From: Flavobacterium seoulense
GTDB lineage: Bacteria > Bacteroidota > Bacteroidia > Flavobacteriales > Flavobacteriaceae
Direction of reading: 5' to 3'
Assembly (NCBI RefSeq): GCF_000695795.1
Contig: NZ_JNCA01000013.1
Location: 62,001-126,000, forward strand
DNA: 64,000 nucleotides
The translations under genes and the position numbers were made by a program. Each line of letters begins with the position of its first letter. Positions within the stretch are counted from its first letter, which is position 1. The notes below the pieces were generated by a model. It searched no databases. It was given only the letters and a program-made list of their open reading frames with translations, and had not been told where the DNA came from. This document shows positions 28,833-37,615 of this stretch, piece after piece.

Positions 28833-28869
28833 AAAAAGTGCGAAATAATAAAATTAAATCGCACTTTTT
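28833..28869 (-). terminator. Terminator of the first SSS symporter gene
   Basis: AAAAGTGCGA against TCGCACTTTT with a 16-nt AT loop; on the minus strand it ends in eight T. Lies 23 bp after the symporter stop. Confidence 0.75.
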
Positions 28870-28891
28870 ATAATATAATTTTAAAAATCTG

Positions 28892-30577
28892 CTACCAGAA
28901 CTTCACGTATAAAGCAGCGATAATTAATAAAGTAATGATGATTAATACTGTTGTTTGTGGTTTTACCTTGAACATTTCAGTATCTAATTCGAATGCTTTA
29001 GGGTTTACTTTTGGTCCTGCAAAACTAATTCCAATCATCAATAACATCGTAAACAAGAATGATAATCCCATACAAATGTGGAACGGAATTTCGAAACCAC
29101 CTTTACCATTTGGCCATGCCGTGTATAAGAATGTTTCGTTGCCAAACAATGCAGGAGCAAATTCATTAAATAAAACCGATAATAAGAATCCTGCAATTAC
29201 ACCAACAATAGCGGCTGTTCCTGTTGTTCTCTTCCAGAACATTCCTAAGAAAAACATAGCAAATACTCCAGGGCTAATAAATCCTGTATATTTTTGGATA
29301 TAGGTAAATCCTCCTACTCCGCCAATTCCTAAAACGTCATTCCAAGTAAACAATACAGCCAAAACCATTGAAGCAAAAACCGCATAACGACCAATGTTTA
29401 CCTGAGCTCTGTCTGAAGCTTCTTTTTGAATGTATTTTTTATGAACGTCTAAAGTATAGATAGTGGAAATACTATTTACTTTTCCAGCTAATGAAGCTAC
29501 GATAGCAGCAGTTAAAGCAGCAACTGACAATCCTTTTAATCCTGTAGGTAAGAATGTCAACATCGCTGAATAAGCTCCATCTTTTCCTCCAACTAATTGT
29601 GGTAAATGTCCTCCTTCGTATAAAACATAAGCTGCAATACCAGGTAACATTACAATTACAGGCATTAATAATTTTAATAATCCTGCAAATAAAATACCTG
29701 TACGAGCCGTTGTTAAATCAGCTCCAAGAGCTCTTTGCGTGATGTATTGGTTACATCCCCAATAGTTTAAGTTGATGATCCAGATACCCGCTAAATAAGA
29801 TAAAATTCCAGGAAAAGTAAGGTATTTGTCAATCTCTAATTGAGTAGAATTCTCATTTGGTCTTGGAATAATCATTTTAAAATGTTCCGGTGCTTTTTCC
29901 ATCAAAACATTGAATCCCGCAATAGCGTCCTGACCTACACCAAAATATTGTCCAACAGTTGTCAAGGCAATATAAGAAGTTACTAAACCTCCAATAATCA
30001 AAACCGCTACCTGAATAACATCAGTATAAGCTACCACTTTCATACCTCCAAGAGAGATAATCAAAGCAAAAATAGCTAATCCTAACATGATTACATGAAG
30101 ATAATCGCCTCCTGCTAATCCGTTGATAGCAACTGCTCCTAAGTATAGAATCGAAGTTAAATTCACAAAAACATATAAAAACAACCAGAAAACAGCCATA
30201 ATCAATGCTGTTGACTCATTATAACGTGTTTTTAAGAACTGCGGCATGGTGTAAATCTTGTTCTTTAAATAAACAGGAATAAACCAAATGGCAATAATAA
30301 TCAAAGCAATAGCAGCAACCCATTCGTAAGCAGCAACAGCAATTCCTAAGAAGAAACCTTCTCCACTCATTCCAATAAATTGTTCTGCTGAAATGTTAGA
30401 AGCAATAAGTGAAGCTCCAATTGCCCACCATGTTAAAGTTCCTTCGGCTAAGAAATACGCCTTAGCATCGTGTTCGTTTTTCTCGCGTTTGCGATAAACG
30501 ATATATCCGTAAATAGATACAATTAAAAAATAGATGATAAATACTGCATAATCTGCAAATTCGAGACTTGAGCTCAT
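28892..30577 (-). CDS. Sodium/solute symporter (SSS/SGLT-like)
   Basis: 561 residues with about 14 membrane segments. Shows SSS marks: FLAEGTLTWWAIGASLIASNISAEQFIGMSG near the N-terminus, the sugar-transporter-like NLNYWGCNQYITQRALGA segment and AALTAAIVASLAGKVNSISTIYTLD. These motifs are close to bacterial SGLT galactose/glucose carriers. It takes up a monosaccharide with sodium ions. Located beside the HTCS, it is a candidate importer for galactose or another sugar released by the cluster; the substrate is inferred. A 421-bp gene-free region lies upstream. Confidence 0.9.
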   Translation of the reverse strand: MSSSLEFADYAVFIIYFLIVSIYGYIVYRKREKNEHDAKAYFLAEGTLTWWAIGASLIASNISAEQFIGMSGEGFFLGIAVAAYEWVAAIALIIIAIWFIPVYLKNKIYTMPQFLKTRYNESTALIMAVFWLFLYVFVNLTSILYLGAVAINGLAGGDYLHVIMLGLAIFALIISLGGMKVVAYTDVIQVAVLIIGGLVTSYIALTTVGQYFGVGQDAIAGFNVLMEKAPEHFKMIIPRPNENSTQLEIDKYLTFPGILSYLAGIWIINLNYWGCNQYITQRALGADLTTARTGILFAGLLKLLMPVIVMLPGIAAYVLYEGGHLPQLVGGKDGAYSAMLTFLPTGLKGLSVAALTAAIVASLAGKVNSISTIYTLDVHKKYIQKEASDRAQVNIGRYAVFASMVLAVLFTWNDVLGIGGVGGFTYIQKYTGFISPGVFAMFFLGMFWKRTTGTAAIVGVIAGFLLSVLFNEFAPALFGNETFLYTAWPNGKGGFEIPFHICMGLSFLFTMLLMIGISFAGPKVNPKAFELDTEMFKVKPQTTVLIIITLLIIAALYVKFW

Positions 30578-30998
30578 AAGAAAACGTTTTTTTTAGTTAG
30601 TTAATAATAGATTTTAGTTGATAATTTATATTTTTTTATGATAACTCAGTGTAATAATCATTCTAAAAACGCAATGAGAATAATTTATTCGTAATGATTT
30701 ATCACCTTAGAATTTCGTTGCAAATACTGTTATAAAATAGTACATCAATTATATTTTTGTACATTTTTTATGAAAAACGAAATCCAAAAGTAAAATAAAA
30801 AAGCTTACCTACATCATTTTTTTAAATGTAATTCCAACATTTAATAAACAAACAGAACATAAAAACCTAAAAAACAACAATTTAACAATTAAAAAAACTG
30901 GTATGGTTCATTAAAATTTAACTAAAAACAGTCTAAATAATTTTAAAAAATCTTACATTATTTAATTGAAAACATAAAGAATTGCCGTTATTAAGAAA
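30578..30998. other. 421-bp gene-free region upstream of the SSS symporter
   Basis: Very AT-rich, with no convincing reading frame, RNA fold or tandem repeat. It contains the symporter leader, and a TACTTTTG match to the -7 consensus on the minus strand near 30788 that would give a leader of about 200 nt. Otherwise I see nothing in it. Confidence 0.4.
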
Positions 30999-31727
30999 TC
31001 AATACAACATTTGAATTTCTTTAATTCCATATTCTTCAATACGATCGTTTTCTAATAAAAGCACTAACTTTCCTCTATTCGAAACTCCTTTTATAATTCC
31101 CATAAAAGGTTTTTGATTAGCAATTGAAAAAGCCATTGGAATTCCTTTTTTAAAAAGTAAGTCTAAATAACTTTTCCATAAAACATCAGGATTAGTGCTA
31201 AGAAGTTCGAAATTTACTTTTAATCTTTCTACTATCAGTACTACCAATTCGTCTTTATCAAAAGTAGCATTAGCCACAACTGCCATCGACGAAGCTTTGG
31301 GTAAATTATCAAAATCAGTTTGATTAACATTTAAACCAATTCCAATAATTGTAGTAATGGAACCATCGCTTTTAAAACTATTTTCAATTAAAATGCCAGC
31401 CAATTTAAAATTATCTGACATAATGTCGTTAGGCCATTTAATGCTTAAATTCTTTATACTAAAAGTTTTCAGCACTTCAATCACTGCTAATGCGGTGGCA
31501 ATATTGAGTTTATAAATTTCATCTGAATTCACTAACAAATCCTTTACAAAAACACTCATTATTAGATTTTTAGACTTTTCAGAATTCCAAACTGCCCCCA
31601 TTTGCCCCTTGCCTTTTGTTTGATTTTCAGCAGTAACAACTGTGTAGTTTTCAAGTTCCTGTGTAGCTGATATTCCTTTGAGAAAATCATTTGTAGAATC
31701 TATGGCATCGAGTTTGATTAGTTTCAT
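30999..31727 (-). CDS. birA: Biotin--[acetyl-CoA-carboxylase] ligase
   Basis: 242 residues from the ATG at 31727; a TTG two codons upstream is less likely. The single-domain type without the DNA-binding repressor domain of E. coli BirA. Motifs: LDAIDSTNDFLKG start, the biotin-loop region TKGKGQMGAVWNS (usual form GRGRxG), LSIKWPNDIMSDNFKLAGILIEN (KWPND) and GIGLNVNQ. It joins biotin to the carboxylase carrier protein via biotinyl-AMP. Divergent from rsfS; the shared 97-bp gap holds both promoters. Confidence 0.93.
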   Translation of the reverse strand: MKLIKLDAIDSTNDFLKGISATQELENYTVVTAENQTKGKGQMGAVWNSEKSKNLIMSVFVKDLLVNSDEIYKLNIATALAVIEVLKTFSIKNLSIKWPNDIMSDNFKLAGILIENSFKSDGSITTIIGIGLNVNQTDFDNLPKASSMAVVANATFDKDELVVLIVERLKVNFELLSTNPDVLWKSYLDLLFKKGIPMAFSIANQKPFMGIIKGVSNRGKLVLLLENDRIEEYGIKEIQMLY

Positions 31728-31824
31728 TAGCAATTATTTTTGTAACATATTTTAATATTATGTTAAGGTTCAAAAATAATGACAAAAAATGGTAACTTTA
31801 CACACTTATTATTAAAAATAATTC

Positions 31825-32196
31825 ATGGCAAAAAAAACTGTAAATAATGATGCCTTATTAGCAAACATTATCAAAGGAATAGAAGAAGTAAAAGGAAATG
31901 ATATAGATATTCTCGATCTTAGAGAAATTGACACCGCAGTTTGCGACTATTTTGTTATCTGCAACGGAAATTCAAATACTCAGGTTAACGCAATTGTTAA
32001 CTCCATTCAAAAAGTTGTTTCAAAAGAAATTAAAGATAAACCATGGCATGTTGAAGGAACTGACAATGCCGAATGGGTACTTATGGACTATGTAAACATT
32101 GTAGTGCATGTTTTCCAAAAACAAATTAGAGAATATTACAATATCGAAAGTTTGTGGGGAGACGCAAAAATAACTACAATTGTAAATAAATACTAA
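31825..32196 (+). CDS. rsfS: Ribosome silencing factor RsfS
   Basis: 123 residues, normal for RsfS/Iojap. The factor binds ribosomal protein uL14 and blocks subunit joining in starved cells. The conserved core is plain: DILDLREIDTAVCDYFVICNGNSNTQV, KPWHVEG, AEWVLMDYVNIVVHVF, and YYNIESLWGDAK. It precedes ftsH by 15 bp, an arrangement often seen in Flavobacteria, so the two are probably co-transcribed. Confidence 0.95.
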   Translation: MAKKTVNNDALLANIIKGIEEVKGNDIDILDLREIDTAVCDYFVICNGNSNTQVNAIVNSIQKVVSKEIKDKPWHVEGTDNAEWVLMDYVNIVVHVFQKQIREYYNIESLWGDAKITTIVNKY

Positions 32197-32211
32197 AGAA
32201 GACAATAAATA

Positions 32212-34137
32212 ATGGCTAAAGACAACAACCCAAATCCTAATAAATTTAGAATAAGTCCATGGTTAGTATACACTGCCATTTTGCTTATTTTCTTATTTAT
32301 CAGCTTTGTAACTGGCAGTTCCAGCTTACAAGAGCCGGCTCAATTAAAGTCCTCTAACATTGACAATATGTTAGCCAAAGGGCAAATTAAAAATGTTATT
32401 ATTTTTAACAACAAAGATGCTGAAATTTACCTTTCGGATGCAGGATTAAAAGATCCGGCAAATAAAAGCGTAGCTAAAGATATCTTTGACAGACCAAACA
32501 AAGGACCACATTACACCACAAAATTTGGTGATTTAAAATCTTTTCAGGAAAAATTAGATCAGGCAAAAGCCGAGAAAAAATTAGTTGATTACGATTTTAA
32601 AGAAGCAAGCAACTGGTCTGACATCCTTATCAGTTTACTTCCTGTAATTATCATCATTGGAGTTTGGATTTTTATAATGCGTAAAATGTCAGGTGGTGGC
32701 GCTGGTGGTGGCGGACAAATTTTCAACATCGGAAAATCAAAAGCAAGACTTTTTGACGAAAAAAACGATGTAAAAACTACTTTTAAAGATGTTGCCGGAT
32801 TAGAAGGTGCTAAAGAAGAAATCCAGGAAATTGTTGAATTTCTTAAAAACCCTGAAAAATTCACTAATCTTGGAGGTAAAATACCAAAAGGTGCTTTACT
32901 TGTAGGGCCTCCGGGAACAGGAAAAACATTGTTGGCTAAAGCTGTAGCCGGTGAAGCTCAGGTACCATTTTTCTCTTTATCAGGTTCTGATTTTGTCGAA
33001 ATGTTTGTTGGTGTTGGTGCTTCGAGAGTACGTGATTTATTCAAGCAAGCTAAAGAAAAATCGCCAGCCATTATTTTCATTGACGAAATTGACGCTGTAG
33101 GTAGAGCTCGTGGAAAAAACAACATGTCAGGCGGAAACGACGAAAGAGAAAACACTTTGAACCAATTGCTAACCGAAATGGATGGTTTTGGCAGTAAAAC
33201 CAATGTGATTGTCTTAGCAGCAACCAATAGAGCCGATGTACTAGACAAAGCTTTAATGCGTGCAGGTCGTTTTGACAGACAAATTTATGTAGACTTACCG
33301 GACGTTCGTGAACGTGCCGAAATTTTTCAGGTACATCTTGCTCCTTTGAAAAAAGTAGAAGGCTTAGATCTTGACTTTTTAGCAAAACAAACTCCAGGTT
33401 TTTCAGGAGCTGATATTGCTAACGTATGTAACGAAGCGGCGTTAATTGCTGCACGTAACAATAAAACCGCTGTTGACAAACAAGATTTCCTTGATGCTGT
33501 TGACAGAATTGTAGGTGGATTAGAAAAGAAAAATAAAATCATCACTGCTGAAGAGAAGAAAGCAATCGCTATTCACGAAGCAGGTCACGCCACTGTGAGC
33601 TGGATGTTAGAGCACGCTGCACCATTAATCAAAGTAACTATTGTTCCTCGTGGGCAGAGTTTAGGAGCTGCATGGTATTTACCGGAAGAACGTCAAATTG
33701 TACGTCCTGACCAAATGCTGGACGAAATGTGCGCTACTATGGGAGGAAGAGCTGCTGAAAAAGTAACTTTCAACCGTATTTCGACCGGTGCTTTAAGCGA
33801 TTTAGAAAAAGTGACTAAACAAGCTCGCGCTATGGTTACTATCTATGGTTTGAATGACAAAATAGGAAACGTTACTTATTATGATTCATCAGGACAAAGC
33901 GAATATAGTTTCTCAAAACCGTATTCTGATGAGACCGCAAAAATCATAGATAGCGAAATATCAGCACTTATCGAAAGTCAATACGAAAGAGCGATTCAAA
34001 TCTTAGAAGAAAACAAAGATAAATTAAATCAGCTTGCTGATATTCTTATCGAAAAAGAAGTAATTTTTAAAGACGATTTAGAAGCTATTTTTGGAAAAAG
34101 AAGCTTTGACAAAAATTTAGAAGAAGTAGTCTCTTAA
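32212..34137 (+). CDS. ftsH: ATP-dependent zinc metalloprotease FtsH
   Basis: 641 residues. Two N-terminal membrane helices (about 18-35 and 139-157) flank a periplasmic domain. Then an AAA+ ATPase: Walker A GPPGTGKT at 232-239, Walker B IIFIDEIDA at 287-295, second region of homology ATNRADVLDKALMRAGRFDR. The M41 peptidase has the zinc motif HEAGH at 455-459. A glycine-rich linker (MSGGGAGGGG) follows the second helix, as in Bacteroidota. It degrades misassembled membrane proteins and short-lived regulators. Closed by a very strong terminator. Confidence 0.97.
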   Translation: MAKDNNPNPNKFRISPWLVYTAILLIFLFISFVTGSSSLQEPAQLKSSNIDNMLAKGQIKNVIIFNNKDAEIYLSDAGLKDPANKSVAKDIFDRPNKGPHYTTKFGDLKSFQEKLDQAKAEKKLVDYDFKEASNWSDILISLLPVIIIIGVWIFIMRKMSGGGAGGGGQIFNIGKSKARLFDEKNDVKTTFKDVAGLEGAKEEIQEIVEFLKNPEKFTNLGGKIPKGALLVGPPGTGKTLLAKAVAGEAQVPFFSLSGSDFVEMFVGVGASRVRDLFKQAKEKSPAIIFIDEIDAVGRARGKNNMSGGNDERENTLNQLLTEMDGFGSKTNVIVLAATNRADVLDKALMRAGRFDRQIYVDLPDVRERAEIFQVHLAPLKKVEGLDLDFLAKQTPGFSGADIANVCNEAALIAARNNKTAVDKQDFLDAVDRIVGGLEKKNKIITAEEKKAIAIHEAGHATVSWMLEHAAPLIKVTIVPRGQSLGAAWYLPEERQIVRPDQMLDEMCATMGGRAAEKVTFNRISTGALSDLEKVTKQARAMVTIYGLNDKIGNVTYYDSSGQSEYSFSKPYSDETAKIIDSEISALIESQYERAIQILEENKDKLNQLADILIEKEVIFKDDLEAIFGKRSFDKNLEEVVS

Positions 34138-34161
34138 TTAAGTACTTAGTATAAATTATTT

Positions 34162-34203
34162 AAAATCTTAATTCAAAACAGCGTTTTGAATTAAGATTTT
34201 TTT
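34162..34203 (+). terminator. Strong terminator after ftsH
   Basis: An 18-bp perfect stem (AAAATCTTAATTCAAAAC against its complement) with a 3-nt AGC loop, then TTTTTTTA. The stem's right arm runs into the T-tract that also begins the next promoter match. Confidence 0.9.
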
Positions 34204-34210
34204 ATCTTTG
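34203..34210 (+). promoter_or_regulatory. Putative -7 promoter element of the LUD-cdsA-psd unit
   Basis: TATCTTTG, exact TANNTTTG, 38 bp before the LUD gene start and touching the ftsH terminator. A TTTG at 34185-34188 is only 14 bp away, closer than the usual 17-23. Confidence 0.4.
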
Positions 34211-34247
34211 AACGGTTACTAACACTATATTAAGTCACCTACAAAAT

Positions 34248-34853
34248 ATGAGTCTTTTTAGAAAACTTTTTGGATCTAGTATTTCGGCATCAGATGAGGA
34301 AAAAGAAACTCAGGAAAACAACTTCTTTCCTGAAAACAATAATATATCTGTAGACGAGCGATTTATCTTCAATTTTAAAAAAAATGGAGGTAAATTTTTA
34401 TACTGTGAAAATGCTCAGGAAGTAAAAGACCAATTTGAAAACATACTCGAAGAAAATGACTGGTTTGAGAGCGAAGTACTTTGCTACGACTCCAACTTAT
34501 TTGGATTATTAGACGAAAATAAACTAAGTTACAATAAACCATCAAATCCTAAATTCCTTTTATCGAGTTGTGAAAATTTAATTGCCGAAGAAGGTTCTAT
34601 ACTTTTTTCGTCAAAACAAATCAAACAACACAAGCCAAACGAACTACCAACCGACATTGTAGTTCTGGCAACAACAAGCCAAATCCTTGCCATGAAAAGC
34701 GACGGATTGAGCGCTATAAAAAAGAAATACGAACGAGATTACCCTACCAATATTACAGCTATTAAATATTTTGAAAAAGCAAAAGAAGAAGACTTTACCC
34801 AATATGGAAGTTCGGCTAAAAATCTTTATTTATTGCTTTTAGAAGATCTTTAA
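34248..34853 (+). CDS. LUD-domain protein of unknown role
   Basis: 201 residues. The C-terminal half resembles the LUD (LutB/LutC) fold: KFLLSSCENLIAEEGSILFSS, PTDIVVLATTSQILAMKSDGLSAIKKKY. The N-terminal 50 residues are charged and probably flexible. It is much weaker than the true lutC at the left end of the window and has no cysteine clusters. It is placed between ftsH and the phospholipid genes, ending 1 bp before cdsA, so translation is close-coupled. A role in lactate use is doubtful; it may be a domain reused for another function. Confidence 0.75.
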   Translation: MSLFRKLFGSSISASDEEKETQENNFFPENNNISVDERFIFNFKKNGGKFLYCENAQEVKDQFENILEENDWFESEVLCYDSNLFGLLDENKLSYNKPSNPKFLLSSCENLIAEEGSILFSSKQIKQHKPNELPTDIVVLATTSQILAMKSDGLSAIKKKYERDYPTNITAIKYFEKAKEEDFTQYGSSAKNLYLLLLEDL

Positions 34854-34854
34854 A

Positions 34855-35745
34855 ATGAATGAAACTTTAAAAAGATCAATATCGGGTGCTATTTATATCC
34901 TTTTATTGATAGCTTCTATATTATTTTCGACCGAAAGTTTTTTTATACTTTTTGGTATATTTTTAATTATTGCCATTTACGAGTTTTGTAATCTTACACA
35001 AGTCAACAAAATACTACCATTAATTGCCGGAACTTTATTGTATTGCACCATAACATTAATTAGTCATTACAATAAAATAACTGCCGCCACAATTAGCGAA
35101 TATCTAGGGACAAATATTGAAATCACAGTCAATATTCAGCAGCTCAACATTATATTATTAGCAGTTACATTAGTTGTTTCGGTAAAATGTATTCTTTTCC
35201 TTTTTTATGATAATGTTCAAAAAATAAGTACTTCGTCTAAATATCTTTATTTAGTGGGATACATTATATTACCGTTTGTATTTATAACTAAGATTTCTTT
35301 CGGAATAAAAGATTATAACCCAAAAATCATTCTTGGATTATTCATTTTAATTTGGACCAATGATTCCTTCGCATACATTGTTGGAAAATCCATTGGAAAA
35401 AACAAATTATTCGAACGCATATCTCCTAAAAAAACTATTGAAGGATTCTTAGGAGGATTAGTTTTTGCTGTTTTTGCAGGTTATTTAATCTCTAAATATT
35501 ACATAAAAGCAAAACCTGAATTTAGTCAACAATCCATATTAATTTGGACATCAATCGCTGCTATTGTTGGTATATTTGGCACCATTGGCGATTTGATAGA
35601 ATCTAAATTCAAACGAATTGCCGGCGTAAAAGACAGCGGAAATATTATGCCCGGACACGGAGGTGTACTAGATAGACTAGATAGTGTTATATTTGTAGCG
35701 CCATTTATATTTTTATTTTACCAAATTTTAAATTATGTTTCATAA
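34855..35745 (+). CDS. cdsA: Phosphatidate cytidylyltransferase
   Basis: 296 residues with about eight membrane segments. The CdsA signature is complete near the C-terminus: SKFKRIAGVKDSGNIMPGHGG followed by LDRLDS. Also typical is WTNDSFAYIVGKSIGKNKLFERISPKKTIEG. It makes CDP-diacylglycerol from phosphatidate and CTP, the branch point for phospholipids. Its last 11 bases overlap psd, so both are translated from one transcript. Confidence 0.95.
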   Translation: MNETLKRSISGAIYILLLIASILFSTESFFILFGIFLIIAIYEFCNLTQVNKILPLIAGTLLYCTITLISHYNKITAATISEYLGTNIEITVNIQQLNIILLAVTLVVSVKCILFLFYDNVQKISTSSKYLYLVGYIILPFVFITKISFGIKDYNPKIILGLFILIWTNDSFAYIVGKSIGKNKLFERISPKKTIEGFLGGLVFAVFAGYLISKYYIKAKPEFSQQSILIWTSIAAIVGIFGTIGDLIESKFKRIAGVKDSGNIMPGHGGVLDRLDSVIFVAPFIFLFYQILNYVS

Positions 35746-36394
35746 AGAAGGAGCCCCATCAATTTCATTAGGTATAGTATTTACTGTTGCTGTACTATTA
35801 CTTGCTGATAAATTTATCGATATCTATTGGTTGCAAAAATCGGTTCAAATCTTTGGCCTTTTAGTTTTAATCATCATTTTACAATTCTTTAGAAATCCTA
35901 AAAGAAAAGTAACTATCAACGAAAATCAAATCATTGCTCCAGTTGATGGAAAAGTAGTGGTTATTGAAGAAGTTTACGAAGGTGAATATTTTAAAGACAA
36001 ACGTTTACAGGTTTCTATCTTCATGTCGCCTATCAATGTTCACGTAACTCGATATGCTATGAACGGAATTATTAAGTTTAGTAAATACCATCCCGGTAAA
36101 TTTTTAGTAGCCTGGCATCCAAAAGCAAGCGAAGAAAATGAAAGAACCACTGTGGTGATTGAAAACAATACTTTTGGTGCTATTTTATACCGTCAGATTG
36201 CCGGAGCTTTAGCACGCCGAATTGTAAATTATGCACAGGAAGGAATGCAGGTAGTACAGGGAACTGATGCCGGATTTATTAAATTTGGCTCAAGAGTAGA
36301 TTTATTTTTACCTTTAGGAACTCCAATAAATGTAGTATTGAATCAAAAAGCAATTGGAGGAAAAACAATTATTGCAACAAAAGATAATGACTAA
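35735..36394 (+). CDS. psd: Phosphatidylserine decarboxylase proenzyme
   Basis: 219 residues, the short type. An N-terminal membrane helix pair, then the catalytic domain with VDGKVVVIEEV, MSPINVHVTRYAM, and the self-cleavage site in KFGSRVDLFLP, where the Ser becomes the pyruvoyl group. It converts phosphatidylserine to phosphatidylethanolamine, the main Bacteroidota phospholipid. Overlaps cdsA upstream (11 bp) and the acyl-CoA-binding gene downstream (8 bp), giving a tight lipid operon. Confidence 0.95.
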   Translation: MFHKEGAPSISLGIVFTVAVLLLADKFIDIYWLQKSVQIFGLLVLIIILQFFRNPKRKVTINENQIIAPVDGKVVVIEEVYEGEYFKDKRLQVSIFMSPINVHVTRYAMNGIIKFSKYHPGKFLVAWHPKASEENERTTVVIENNTFGAILYRQIAGALARRIVNYAQEGMQVVQGTDAGFIKFGSRVDLFLPLGTPINVVLNQKAIGGKTIIATKDND

Positions 36395-36653
36395 AAAAGA
36401 TTTAGAGACTCGATTTAATGAAGCTGTCGAAAAAGCTTCACAAATGACTCAGGCATCTTTACCACAAGATGTTCAACTACGTCTTTATGCTTTTTATAAG
36501 CAGGCAACTATTGGCACCATGGAAATTAGACAAACTTCTAATTTTCACTTAAGAGATGCTTTTAAAACCAATGCCTGGATGCAAATTAGCCATATTTCTG
36601 CCGATGAAGCTAAAGAAAGTTATATTGAAATTATTAATTCTCTCGAAAAATAA
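36387..36653 (+). CDS. Acyl-CoA-binding protein
   Basis: 88 residues from the ATG at 36387, which overlaps the psd stop; an upstream ATG in frame at 36354 lies deep in psd and is unlikely. It is a four-helix ACBP: FNEAVEKASQM, a LYAFYKQATIG motif and an AWMQISHISADEAKESYIEII end. ACBPs carry long-chain acyl-CoA in the cytosol and are uncommon in bacteria outside certain groups. Position after psd suggests a role in lipid supply. Confidence 0.92.
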   Translation: MTKKDLETRFNEAVEKASQMTQASLPQDVQLRLYAFYKQATIGTMEIRQTSNFHLRDAFKTNAWMQISHISADEAKESYIEIINSLEK

Positions 36654-36663
36654 TAGCATCACA

Positions 36664-37443
36664 ATGAAAAGATTATTTTTTACAATTACAAACTTGCTGC
36701 TTTTCGTTTTTTTAACTTCATGCAATAACAAAAAACTTACTGAAGTCGTAGAAGTTCCGCTTCCATCGGCTCAGGAAAAAATAACTATTGGTTTCCCTGA
36801 CGATGTAAAAGCCGATCCGGGATCTTTTTTAGTAGAAAAATTACCTTATCCTTATGATGCCTTAGCACCGGCTATTTCTCCTTTAACTCTGGAAATGCAT
36901 TATTCTAAGCATTATTTAACTTATACTAATAACTTAAATAAAGCAATTGCCGGGACCGAATATGAAAATTTGTCTATTGAAGAAATATTAAAAAAATTAA
37001 ATATTAACGACACCGAATTAAGAAACAATGCCGGTGGTTATTACAATCATTCCCTTTACTGGAAATCGATGGCTCCCAACGCCGGCGGAACTCCTACAGA
37101 CACCATTGCGTCTGTAATTACCAGAGATTTTGGTTCGTTTGAAGATTTTAAAACCGCTTTTAAAGCCGAAGCTAATAATCAATTTGGTTCTGCTTGGGTT
37201 TGGTTAATTGTTGACAGAGCAGGAAAACTTCAAATCACTAATTCACAAGATCAGGATAATCCATTAATGCGAAATGCAGCTGTTCCAGGAACTCCTATTT
37301 TAGCTTTAGATCTTTGGGAACATTCTTATTATTTAGGATACCAATACCGAAGAGGTAATTATATTGATGCTTTTTTTAATGTAATCAATTGGGCAAAAGT
37401 CAATGAAAATTATGAAAATACGTTTATTAAGAAGCGTTATTAA
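36664..37443 (+). CDS. Fe/Mn superoxide dismutase with lipoprotein signal
   Basis: 259 residues from the ATG at 36664 (an earlier in-frame ATG at 36556 lies inside the ACBP gene). The start carries a lipoprotein signal: MKRLFFTITNLLLFVFLTSC with Cys20. The SOD domain has all four metal ligands: His in HYSKHYLTYTNNLN, His in YYNHSLYWKSM, and Asp and His in LDLWEHSYYLGYQ. It turns superoxide into hydrogen peroxide and oxygen. Most bacterial Fe/Mn SODs are cytoplasmic; a lipid anchor implies placement in the periplasm or outer envelope. Confidence 0.93.
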   Translation: MKRLFFTITNLLLFVFLTSCNNKKLTEVVEVPLPSAQEKITIGFPDDVKADPGSFLVEKLPYPYDALAPAISPLTLEMHYSKHYLTYTNNLNKAIAGTEYENLSIEEILKKLNINDTELRNNAGGYYNHSLYWKSMAPNAGGTPTDTIASVITRDFGSFEDFKTAFKAEANNQFGSAWVWLIVDRAGKLQITNSQDQDNPLMRNAAVPGTPILALDLWEHSYYLGYQYRRGNYIDAFFNVINWAKVNENYENTFIKKRY

Positions 37444-37465
37444 ACTCTTTATACAAACAATTACA

Positions 37466-37505
37466 AAAGCTGATGCATTACTTTAAGTAGACATCAGCTT
37501 TTTTT
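37466..37505 (+). terminator. Terminator after the SOD gene
   Basis: AAAGCTGATG pairs with CATCAGCTTT, then seven T. It ends the rsfS-to-SOD region. Confidence 0.85.
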
Positions 37506-37591
37506 ATGCAATCAAAAATCATGATTACAAAAAGCGACTTTTCTAAATCATAAATAAATAGTAATATTTATTAGGATTGTTTCCTTTTTCA

Positions 37592-37599
37592 TAAATTTG
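37592..37599 (+). promoter_or_regulatory. Putative -7 promoter element of the OstA-like gene
   Basis: TAAATTTG, exact TANNTTTG, 16 bp before the TTG start. It would give a leader of only about 10 nt. Confidence 0.4.
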
Positions 37600-37615
37600 G
37601 CAAAAATATACACCC

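Noticed and set aside
30578-30998. Riboswitch or small RNA in the long gap
   Set aside because: No conserved fold or known aptamer motif could be recognised; the region is simply AT-rich.
32589-33545. Several frames opposite ftsH
   Set aside because: All are shadows of the FtsH coding sequence.
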